NCBI RefSeq assembly: GCF_963921845.1
Contig: NZ_CAWUGZ010000002.1
Span: forward strand, 1 to 35,066
Reading direction: 5' to 3'
DNA length: 35,066 nucleotides
Origin: Commensalibacter sp963921845
GTDB lineage: Bacteria; Pseudomonadota; Alphaproteobacteria; Acetobacterales; Acetobacteraceae
Shown: positions 27,939 through 35,066 of the stretch, in pieces
Numbering within the stretch: the stretch's first letter is position 1
Layout: each line of letters starts with the position of its first letter
Position numbers and translations under genes: made by a program
Notes under the pieces: generated by a model
Told to the model about the DNA's origin: nothing
Databases searched by the model: none
The model's input: the letters and a program-made list of their open reading frames with translations, nothing else

Positions 27939-29998
27939 ATGCACATTACCAAGTTTAAGATTGAATCTTACAGGGGAATTAAAGAATGTGAGATTGTATT
28001 AAACACTAACAACCCTCGTTTATTTCCCTTAATCGGCTTAAATGAATCCGGAAAAACAACCATCCTTGAGGCAATTAGCTGCCTTAGAATAATACCAAAG
28101 AACAACGCACCTGACAATGAATCAGGATATAGAACACATGACGAACATCGACATGTTTCTAAGATAGCTGGAGAATCTAACAAAGACAAATCAACAATTA
28201 GAATTTTCTATCGAGTTACTCCTTCGGAATTTAAGGAATTTTATACACACCCAAATAAACCAGAGTACGACCCAGAAGAAGAAAACAAAGATAAATTAGA
28301 AACACGTAAAGCCACGTTAGAAGATATAGATAATACAGCAGATCATAACTTAATTTTTGAAAGAATCCTTCATTATGGGGAGCATCGTACTTCTGAACAA
28401 GAAATACATTTGTATGATGCAGGAGAAAATAATCCTATAGATACGAAGAAGAAAGAATCTAAAATCCCACCAACTCCTTTTAAAATGGATAGGGATATTA
28501 CAGATGCTCATGATAGGCACTGGGATTCGTCAATTTTTTACTTTTCTCAATTCAATTTTAAATTTCCTAAACAAATCGTAGCAGGATTTGGTCATATGCC
28601 AAATGAACCTTTTTTAAGATATTTGTTTGAGTATGAGGCTCCATCAGATAAAGGTTATGGTGGATATTTATTAGATATTCTCAGTGAAATTCAACCAGAA
28701 ATTTTTGAAATAAAAGCAACGATCCATACCAACTATAATGATTCAATTTCAAAAATAAAAGTTACTCCATCATTTTCATCTGAAAAATCAATATCAGAGA
28801 AATTTAAACATTATAAAACTTTAAAAAAAATGTTGAATTGACTCTAGGAAACAAACTTACAGAAATCATTATCAAACCTTGGTATGAAATACATTTAAAA
28901 GAAAATCCAACAGAAACCAACATGAAAATAGTGGTTAAAATGTATTTTCATCGACGAAAAAAGGACAAAAAAAAATCAAAATTCGAAAAAGAAAGAAATT
29001 TGTATTTTGAATTATCTATATCAGAAAACGGCGAAACATATTCTATTGATGATCGTTCCTCGGGTTTTCAATAGTATTTAAATTTCAAGTTATGTACGTA
29101 TCATGTTATGAAATTTAATTCTTTTAGTGCACACCAACTGCGTAACATAAAGGGAAATATTTACTTATTTGATGAACCAGCTCTATTTTTACATCCGAGG
29201 GCACAACAAAAAATTTTAGAGGATTTCATTAAACTAAGTGAGCACAATAATTTAGTTATTTATACGACACACAGTCATTATTTTCTAAAAAAGGAACTGA
29301 TTGAAAACACAATTGTAGTTTCTAACGACCCCAAAACAGCAGGGATCAAAGCTATACCCTATAAACAGAGTTTGAATAAATTTCCTAATCAACAAAGCTA
29401 TCTTCTTCCCTTAACTCATATCTTGGACTTTGTCCCTTCTTCGTTCGAAATGGATAGGCCTTCATTGCTGGTAGAAGGAAAAACTGATTTTTTCTTTTTT
29501 TCGCTGATCTTATCCAAAACTATTCAAGACAAAATTTCCATTATCCCTGGAACAGGCGTTGTAGCATTTTCCCCGATATTGAGTATCTTGTTGGGATGGA
29601 GGCAAAAAGTAATTGTATTAATGGATGCAGATAAAGCAGGGAAAAGAGAGAAGCGCAACTATATAAAGAAACATTTCGAAACTGAAAAAGATAGAGTTAA
29701 AATTTTAAGTGATTTTGCAGAAGCGTTCAATGACCACTCTGCAGAAGACGTTATTTTAAGCTTTTATGGAAATGAAATCGAAGAATTTTCACAAAGATTT
29801 ACTTCTTTTTCAATTAACCAAAATGAAAAAAAGCCTGAAACTAAAGAGTCTATTAAAAGTTGTGTCCAAAGATATATAGCAGAACGCCATGCAGCAATTG
29901 CGTACGATACACATCCTGAGTTTATAATAAAAGAAGGTCTTAAACCTTTCATAGAGAACATCGAAAAATGGATAAACGAGCAATTAATAGGAAAATAA
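27939..29998 (+). pseudogene. OLD-family ATPase/TOPRIM nuclease, broken by a frameshift and an amber codon
   Basis: Three frame pieces make one OLD-type protein of about 685 residues. Piece 1 (27939-28841) has the Walker A 'GLNESGKTT' at residues 33-41 after 'FKIESYRGIKECEIVL'. Piece 2 (about 28817-29074, frame -1) continues the ATPase and ends 'DDRSSGFQ' at a TAG. Piece 3 is in the same frame as piece 2 and carries Walker B 'IYLFDEPALFLHP' and a TOPRIM domain with E in 'LLVEGKTDFFF' and 'LMDADKAG'. The frameshift maps to an eight-A run at 28823-28830. The TAG at 29072-29074 stands where relatives usually have a tryptophan, so a single G-to-A change explains it. OLD and GajA-type proteins act in phage defence; no GajB-like helicase follows, so a stand-alone class 1 type is likelier. 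Probably inactive. Confidence 0.8.
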
Positions 29999-30396
29999 TC
30001 ACACATTAAAAATAAGCTACAGTTAAGAATATTAATAATTATTGCAAACAAAATAGGTGCTATATATCAATGTCTTGTTTTCTATTTTCGCATCCAACTT
30101 TGACAAAACCTTCCGTTGTAGTGAGGCAAAAGTAATTTCCATGCTCGATGTCCCAGGGTTGGTTGTCGTTCTAAATGGTGCCCAACCTGCGGCTAATATA
30201 GGCCACATTTTCTGGTTGGACCTTAAAGCAACGTAGTGCGTGCGCAACAACTTACGAATTTCGGTTAAGAGAATAATTTAACTAAAATACTGCAAAAGGT
30301 CTTCGCAATTTCCCAAAGCTTTAAAACCCTAATAATCCTATAATCGCCAGCTTCTTTCAAATCGGTATTGGTAATCAAAAAATTCATAATTTTGAT
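29999..30396. other. Non-coding stretch with possible unassigned remnant
   Basis: About 400 bases after the OLD remnant. The segment 30,060-30,250 is less AT-rich than its surroundings and has a 72-codon frame on the minus strand whose translation I do not recognise; another minus frame reads 'VQPENVAYISRRLG', vaguely like the end of a tyrosine integrase. This is too weak to call. Nothing else is visible. Confidence 0.35.
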
Positions 30397-30588
30397 ATGC
30401 AAGCTGGAAAATTGCACTACCACAATAACACTTCCGATCAATCTATCGAATCCAATGAATCTGAATTTATTTTAAATTTTTATAATGAAATCTCTCACAA
30501 ACTATATACTGACAAACTTACGGATTATGAAACTTTGGGTATGTTAGCATTTTATTTCACATTTGCTGAATTAATAAGAAAATTTTGA
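30397..30588 (+). CDS. Small hypothetical protein or gene fragment
   Basis: A 63-residue acidic frame starting at ATG 30397 ('MQAGKLHYHNN') and ending 'LGMLAFYFTFAELIRKF'. The C-terminal half looks like an amphipathic helix pair. The frame is open for 16 further codons upstream without a start codon, and no ribosome site precedes the ATG, so it may be the tail of a lost larger gene. Not recognised; placed in the island between the OLD remnant and the zinc-ribbon protein. Confidence 0.35.
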   Translation: MQAGKLHYHNNTSDQSIESNESEFILNFYNEISHKLYTDKLTDYETLGMLAFYFTFAELIRKF

Positions 30589-30821
30589 TCTATAAAAAAC
30601 TATTAATGTTGGTAAGCTTAAAATAAAAGGATATATAAATTTGACCTTATAAGAATATATTCTACCGTCATTGATGCAAAAACCTTCTCATAAACAAAAG
30701 CTTCCAATTAGAATATCATGGGTTATGCATTTCCCCTTGTTCACAATTTAAAGAGCAATCAAAACTATTCTTGTTAACGCTTCTTTATTCACCTTATTTA
30801 TAAAATGATAAGGAGAATAAA

Positions 30822-31466
30822 ATGAATAATTTTAATTTAAATCTAAATTTATATTCTATTATTTTTGGGTTGATCATTACTACATTTTCTACTGTTGCAG
30901 CGATATCTATAAAAAAAAGAAAAGGGCTGAGTGAAATATGGGTTTTATTAACTTTTTTATGTTCTCCTTTACTTTTCGTTATGGAGCTTTTACCAAGTAA
31001 AAACAAACATGCACCCACTATAATCTCATGCCCTGTGTGTCATAAAGACATTTCGTCAGAAGTAAATAAATGTCATCATTGCGGTCATTTGCTTCCAAGA
31101 AAATACAAGCCTACAGCTATTGTTTTAGAAACACTTCCATGGATTCTATGGATTATTTACATCATTTTTTTGATGTCAAACCCTATAACAAATGCTCCAA
31201 TAAATATTTTCGGTAACGGATTACCAAAATGTGACTCGGAAATAGCTAAATATGATGTTGGGCATGCCTTTGAAGGATCACAATTAAGGAGAAACCTTGG
31301 TCTTTCTCTTATATTAATAGACCAAATAGAGACCATAAATTCCTTACCAGATCGTATCTCTTGTAAAGCCCATATTGAATTAAATGACACGACTGAGCAT
31401 ACCATGAATTACGAATTTTATATTCAAAACAATACAATCTATGTCAAACTGATATTGACTAGTTAA
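30822..31466 (+). CDS. Membrane protein with zinc-ribbon, function unknown
   Basis: A 214-residue protein with a clear ribosome site (AAGGAG, seven bases before the ATG). Two hydrophobic helices (about 11-30 and 38-57) are followed by a zinc-ribbon with C70, C73, C84 and C87 ('CPVCHKDISSE' then 'CHHCGH'), and a third helix (about 100-119, 'TLPWILWIIYIIFLMS'). The C-terminal 90 residues form a soluble domain with two cysteines (near 137 and 182) that could pair outside the membrane. With one helix after the ribbon, the ribbon is probably cytoplasmic and the last domain periplasmic. No homologue recognised. It is monocistronic within AT-rich non-coding flanks and belongs to the accessory island. 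Confidence 0.6.
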   Translation: MNNFNLNLNLYSIIFGLIITTFSTVAAISIKKRKGLSEIWVLLTFLCSPLLFVMELLPSKNKHAPTIISCPVCHKDISSEVNKCHHCGHLLPRKYKPTAIVLETLPWILWIIYIIFLMSNPITNAPINIFGNGLPKCDSEIAKYDVGHAFEGSQLRRNLGLSLILIDQIETINSLPDRISCKAHIELNDTTEHTMNYEFYIQNNTIYVKLILTS

Positions 31467-31972
31467 TTTCAGTTTTTAAACTTTCCAGCCTCTTCTCTCT
31501 TACCCGCATTGCTACGAACAGGGTTTTAAAAAAACCTTTTTCCCAATATGTTTTCTTTAACGTTCAGCTCTTCTTAAATATTTACAGTGGGAACCTTGAT
31601 AGGATTTCATGCTATGTGATCCTGATATTGATTGAAGAATCATTTTTTCCAAAAAAAGCAATTGTTATCCATCCAAAAGAAAGTAAGTGTTTTGCCTTGC
31701 AGGCAAAGCCTTTTCGTTGTTCCAAACAAATCTTATGCAGTTTTTCTAATGTTAAGAAATAGAATTGCCCTAACAAAAGTAATAAACTTTGAAAAAACTA
31801 AAAATTAAGTAATTTTACTAGAATTTTTTTATAAAAGAGATTGCTTTTCTTTTACTATCAATAAGTTAGCTTAATTTTACTTTAGCACACTGAAAAATTC
31901 GAGAAACTCTAACTAAGTTGCTCTAAAAAGATTTTCAAAAACAATTTTAAAAATCTTAATTGAAGAAAGGAC

Positions 31973-31998
31973 ATTGTCGAAACTAAAGTTTCGGCAAT
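31973..31998. repeat. Hairpin-forming inverted repeat
   Basis: ATTGTCGAAAC (31973-31983) pairs with GTTTCGGCAAT (31988-31998) over 11 positions, with one G-T pair and the loop TAAA. It is far more GC-rich than the surrounding sequence. No T-run follows on either strand, so it is not a classical terminator. It lies 21 bases before the terminator-like structure. Confidence 0.55.
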
Positions 31999-32019
31999 CA
32001 TTACAATGTAATATCAGTA

Positions 32020-32060
32020 AAAAAGCAGCCATTACTCTAATTTAAACGACGGCTCTTTTT
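32020..32060 (+). terminator. Terminator-like hairpin ending in a T-run
   Basis: AAAAAGCAGCC (32020-32030) pairs with GGCTCTTTTT (32051-32060) with one bulged base and a 20-base loop. The A-run on one side and T-run on the other would make it work on both strands, ending transcription from the zinc-ribbon side and from the DUF6476-like gene. The loop is long, so only moderately likely. Confidence 0.4.
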
Positions 32061-32312
32061 AATCAGCTTGCTTCTCTTCTACCCTATTCATAAATAGTTT
32101 GAGCAATCTCATGATGTTAGCAAAAAAATCAATCGAAAGATTCTTCATGTATAGTGAGGGCAATCCAATAATCGTTTTGATTCTGGACAATTTTGAACTC
32201 TAAACCATTAAATTAAATCTTAATACCAGATCTTATATATAAAATAATGCTTATGTATAATTGAAATTAACCATTGCTTACTAAATTAAAAATAGGGTTA
32301 ACTTGACTATCT

Positions 32313-32666
32313 TCATTCCGAGAGTTTTACCTCTGCTATTTTTTTTTGAAGCGTCGTGTCCCAAAATACAAGCCTATCGGACACTCCTCCTTCTTTTAAA
32401 GAAATTACTAAAACACGTGGCGACTGACTTACAATTTGTGTAATACGTGTCCCTTTTGGTTCTTTCAAGATACTTATAGGTTTATCTACAATGGTAGAAG
32501 TTAAACTTTTTTGTATATTTTCTTGTTGATGGCCAAAACGATTAATAATAGAAAATATTAGCACTGTTGTTCCTATGATAATTAAAACTCCTAATACTAT
32601 AACTATAACCAACAAGCCCTTATTTTTTCCTGTTAGAGGTTCGTTCTGATCCGATGTCATCTTCAT
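32313..32666 (-). CDS. DUF6476-like membrane-anchored protein
   Basis: A 117-residue protein with one N-terminal transmembrane helix (about 17-41, 'GLLVIVIVLGVLIIIGTTVL') and a small exported C-terminal domain of beta character ('PRVLVISLKEGG', then 'RLVFWDTTLQKKIAEVKL'). It resembles the short alphaproteobacterial proteins (DUF6476) divergently paired with rluD; function unknown. The start is either of two ATGs two codons apart. Only 18 bases separate it from the rluD start, so both promoters must overlap the opposite coding region. Confidence 0.6.
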   Translation of the reverse strand: MKMTSDQNEPLTGKNKGLLVIVIVLGVLIIIGTTVLIFSIINRFGHQQENIQKSLTSTIVDKPISILKEPKGTRITQIVSQSPRVLVISLKEGGVSDRLVFWDTTLQKKIAEVKLSE

Positions 32667-32684
32667 GTAAATGGAACTCTTTCT

Positions 32685-33677
32685 ATGTCTAATGCCGCTG
32701 ACGAAGTCAGTTCACCCTATATATATACAGTCAATAAAGAAAATAATAACTTACGCTTAGACTTTTTTTTAGCTTCTATAAACAATAATTATTCGCGCTC
32801 TCGACTAAAATTATTTATTCAACAAGGTTATTGCAAACACAATTCTAAAGTAACCACAGACCCTTCGTTACGAGTAAAATATAACGATATAATTGAATTG
32901 ATAATACCAAACGTGAAAGATTATTATCTAGAACCACAAGCCATAGACCTCGACATCATTTATGAGGACAATGAATTAATAGTTATTAATAAATCAGCTA
33001 ACCTAGTCGTCCATCCTGCACCTGGAAATGAAAATGGCACATTAGTTAATGCTTTATTAGCACATTGTGGCAGTAGTTTAAGTGGTATTGGAGGAGAAAA
33101 ACGTCCCGGAATCGTCCACAGGCTTGATAAAGATACGACTGGTGTTATGGTTATTGCAAAAACAGAACGAAGTTTGACTCAACTATCCGCTGCATTCGCT
33201 GCTAGAAAAATTGAAAGACTATACTATGCGCTTTGTTGGGGGATACTTAATCCGGCTGTTGGAGAAATTGAGGGAGCAATTGGACGGGATGCTTTTAATC
33301 GCAAAAAAATGTCTATTGTTCTTAAGGGAGGAAAATATGCCAAAACGCATTACAAAACGCTCAGTATTTTTCAACAATCCGTTAGTTTAGTTCAGTGCAA
33401 ACTCGATACGGGTCGAACCCACCAAATACGTGTACATCTCTCTAAATCTGGCCATCCCTTAATCGGCGATTCAATTTATTTAAAACGTATACCTGCTATC
33501 GCAAAAAAAATGCCCCCTACTCTTAGAGCAATGGCCCTAGATTTTCTTAGACAGGCATTACATGCGGCCGTACTTGGATTTGAACATCCGATTACCAGGG
33601 AATATATGCGATTCGAAACTCCGTTACCCGAAGATATGGCGTCTTTGATAAAAAAATTACAAAACATTAACATATAA
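32685..33677 (+). CDS. rluD: 23S rRNA pseudouridine synthase of the RluD/RluA family
   Basis: A 330-residue enzyme converting uridines of 23S rRNA (helix 69: 1911, 1915, 1917 in E. coli RluD) into pseudouridine. An N-terminal S4 RNA-binding domain ('LRLDFFLASINNNYSRSRLK' region, residues 23-42) precedes the catalytic domain. The catalytic aspartate is D148 in 'PGIVHRLDKDTTGVMV'. 'ALCWG', 'YKTL' and 'LDTGRTHQIRVHLSKSGHP' are the further family motifs. Presence of S4 and linkage to rpoH favour RluD over RluC, though specificity is not proven by sequence. Followed by rpoH on the same strand after a 439-base gap with its own promoter, so the two are not one operon. Confidence 0.9.
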   Translation: MSNAADEVSSPYIYTVNKENNNLRLDFFLASINNNYSRSRLKLFIQQGYCKHNSKVTTDPSLRVKYNDIIELIIPNVKDYYLEPQAIDLDIIYEDNELIVINKSANLVVHPAPGNENGTLVNALLAHCGSSLSGIGGEKRPGIVHRLDKDTTGVMVIAKTERSLTQLSAAFAARKIERLYYALCWGILNPAVGEIEGAIGRDAFNRKKMSIVLKGGKYAKTHYKTLSIFQQSVSLVQCKLDTGRTHQIRVHLSKSGHPLIGDSIYLKRIPAIAKKMPPTLRAMALDFLRQALHAAVLGFEHPITREYMRFETPLPEDMASLIKKLQNINI

Positions 33678-33962
33678 TAACAATTTATTTTTTAAATCAA
33701 AAATAAAAGGATAAGCCTAAAGCATAATTTTATTCATTAATTTACTTTAAAGGGCTGAAACTTAGAAAATTCATATTAAATTTATTATATTTTATTGTTT
33801 TTTTTTAAATAGTCTTAATTTGTTATTAACAAAGCCTAATTTTTATGTCATATTTAGGCACGAAAACGTTATTTTAGTTGGTTAAATTTATTAACAATTA
33901 TAAGTTAATTAAAAATTAATCGAATTTATCAATTAAAAAAAACGTTAAAAATACGTTTTATT
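33678..33962. other. AT-rich non-coding leader region before the rpoH promoter
   Basis: No frame of note. It holds an all-AT inverted repeat just after rluD (TTTATTTTT at 33684 with AAAAATAAA ending at 33707), a hairpin GCCTAA/TTAGGC (33834-33859) and, immediately before the promoter, AAAACGT/ACGTTTT with a seven-base loop (33939-33959). The first may end rluD transcription weakly; the last could be a regulator site. Confidence 0.4.
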
Positions 33963-33991
33963 TTGACAGGACTAAATTAGTCTGGTATAAA
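33963..33991 (+). promoter_or_regulatory. Predicted sigma-70 promoter of rpoH with internal dyad
   Basis: TTGACA (33963-33968) and TATAAA (33986-33991) are exactly 17 bases apart, and TGG precedes the -10 box, making it an extended -10. The spacer contains the perfect palindrome GACTAAATTAGTC (33970-33982), a candidate operator. Transcription would begin near 33998, giving a leader of about 120 bases before the rpoH ATG, long enough to fold into a temperature-sensitive structure. The promoter is housekeeping-type; I see no sigma-32 type box. Confidence 0.75.
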
Positions 33992-34116
33992 GGATACATA
34001 TTAGAAATAATTGCTACTACCGCATCAAATAGGCTGCAAACATAAGCAGTAAAAATAAGAATTAAAGTTAAAGATCTACAAAATCTTGAACCGAATATCA
34101 TTAAGGAGCACAGGAT

Positions 34117-35022
34117 ATGGTTTCTTCAACGTTAAAATTGGCCTCTGATACCAACCTAACCCAATATATTCAACATATTCGAAAATTTCCTATTCTAACT
34201 TCGGAAGAAGAATTTGCTTTAGCAAATAAATGGAAAAATAATGATGATATTGATGCAGCGCATACCTTAGTTGCTGCACACCTTAGGCTGGTAGTAAAAA
34301 TAGCTGCTAGCTACAAAGGCTATGGTTTACCTTTAAATGAACTTATCAGTGAAGGTAACATCGGTATGTTACAAGCGGTTCAGCGTTTTGATCCCGACAG
34401 AGGATTCCGCTTTACAACTTATGCAATTTGGTGGATTAAAGCAGCAATTCAAGAGTATATTCTTCATAGCTGGTCTTTAGTGAAAATTGGTACAACTGCA
34501 AACCAAAAAAAGCTATTTTTTAATTTAAGACGCGTTAAAAGCCAAATTAAAGCGTTTAGCGACAGTGATCTTACACCAGAACAATTACAAATTATTTCAA
34601 AAACCTTGGGTGTAAGTAAAGAAGAAGTCACCAGTATGAATCAAAGGCTGAGCGCACAAGATCATAGCTTAAACAGCCCTATTGGCGGTGACAATGATTA
34701 TAATGAATGGCAAAGTATGCTGGTCGATGACGGAACAAATCAAGAAGATCTTTATGCCGAAAAAGAAGAACTTTTCTCAAGAACCGATTTGCTTCAAGAA
34801 GCAATGAAATCGCTTAAACCAAGAGAAAGAGAAATTTTGGTAGAAAGAAGATTAAGAGATAAGCCTGCAACTTTAGAGGAATTATCTCAAATCTATAAAA
34901 TTTCCAGAGAGCGTATAAGACAAATTGAAGTACGTGCCTTTGAAAAACTTCAACAAATTATGAAAACAGCTACCTCGCACAACAATTCTAGAGGAATATA
35001 TCCCAACCAAGCTGTTGCTTAG
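34117..35022 (+). CDS. rpoH: RNA polymerase sigma-32 (heat-shock) factor
   Basis: A 301-residue group-3-like sigma factor directing transcription of chaperone and protease genes. Region 1.2 is 'NLTQYIQHIRKFPILTSEEE', region 2 has 'LRLVVKIAASYKGYGLPLNE' and 'DRGFRFTTYAIWWIKAAIQ', and the RpoH box 'QKKLFFNLR' (130-138), unique to RpoH proteins, is present. Region 4.2 is a helix-turn-helix ending 'SRERIRQIEVRAFEKL'. AAGGAG ten bases before the ATG is a strong ribosome site. Alphaproteobacteria often carry rpoH right after rluD, as here. Control is likely through the promoter dyad and the long leader, and by protein stability as in other bacteria. Confidence 0.97.
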   Translation: MVSSTLKLASDTNLTQYIQHIRKFPILTSEEEFALANKWKNNDDIDAAHTLVAAHLRLVVKIAASYKGYGLPLNELISEGNIGMLQAVQRFDPDRGFRFTTYAIWWIKAAIQEYILHSWSLVKIGTTANQKKLFFNLRRVKSQIKAFSDSDLTPEQLQIISKTLGVSKEEVTSMNQRLSAQDHSLNSPIGGDNDYNEWQSMLVDDGTNQEDLYAEKEELFSRTDLLQEAMKSLKPREREILVERRLRDKPATLEELSQIYKISRERIRQIEVRAFEKLQQIMKTATSHNNSRGIYPNQAVA

Positions 35023-35066
35023 ATACTATGTGAACAAAGATGATGGCTCTATGTATATTTTAGAGC

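Larger units (their letters stand above)
31467..32312. other. Long non-coding stretch, about 845 bases
   Basis: AT-rich sequence without a convincing frame. It holds a small hairpin TTTGCC-TTGCA-GGCAAA at 31691-31707, the longer hairpin at 31973-31998 and a terminator-like structure at 32020-32060, listed separately. The two structures close together suggest that a short untranslated RNA could be made here, but I see no promoter of good quality and recognise no RNA family. Confidence 0.4.

Noticed and set aside
27939..29998. A Gabija (GajA-GajB) defence system
   Set aside because: The ATPase/TOPRIM part is present but broken, and no UvrD-like helicase gene follows it; a stand-alone OLD protein is the safer reading.
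30032..30250. A 72-codon minus-strand frame and a neighbouring frame resembling the end of a tyrosine integrase
   Set aside because: The likeness is a few residues only, stops interrupt it, and the catalytic tyrosine box is not readable.
1..35066. CRISPR arrays, rRNA genes, intact insertion sequences
   Set aside because: No regularly spaced repeats, no rRNA segments and no transposase frames with terminal repeats are visible.

Overview
The window reads as chromosomal DNA of a low-GC alphaproteobacterium. An acetic-acid-bacterium relative of the Commensalibacter type is my best guess, inferred from gene content and AT-richness, not from any search. Alphaproteobacterial markers are the DUF1489, DUF3142, DUF3576 and DUF6476-like proteins, the rluD-rpoH pair, and a tRNA-Arg(CCU) gene split by a group I intron.

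Layout. 1-432 is the end of an APC amino-acid permease. 499-5617 (minus strand) is a block of rsmB, rpe, a heparinase II/III-like protein and a GT4 glycosyltransferase. 5757-11246 (plus) carries a GT2 glycosyltransferase, yggS, kup, hemW and a DUF1489 gene. 11826-16622 holds a DUF3142 protein, a large lipoprotein-like repeat protein and a diverged, frameshifted larC-like gene. 16748-21662 is the compact core block DUF3576 lipoprotein - leuS - lptE - holA. At 21687-21991 lies tRNA-Arg(CCU), with a 228-nt self-splicing-type intron directly after the anticodon.

The tRNA marks the edge of an accessory island of roughly 10 kb (about 22.0-32.3 kb). It begins with a decayed phage recombination-type gene, runs into a decayed LamB/ScrY/BglH-type sugar porin on the minus strand, then an intact two-gene xyloside uptake and hydrolysis unit (GPH symporter + GH43 beta-xylosidase) that looks enterobacterial and is less AT-rich than its surroundings. 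It ends with a broken OLD-family ATPase/TOPRIM nuclease (one frameshift at an A8 run plus one in-frame amber codon), small unknown genes and long non-coding stretches. Core genes resume at 32313 with a DUF6476-like gene, rluD and rpoH. The rpoH gene has a near-consensus extended -10 promoter with a perfect dyad between the -35 and -10 boxes.

How it works together: the core genes serve translation (leuS, rsmB, rluD, tRNA-Arg), replication (holA), envelope assembly (lptE, glycosyltransferases), potassium uptake (kup), PLP and heme handling (yggS, hemW) and heat shock (rpoH). The island shows repeated gain and decay next to a tRNA gene, and only the xyloside pair has clearly kept intact reading frames and motifs.
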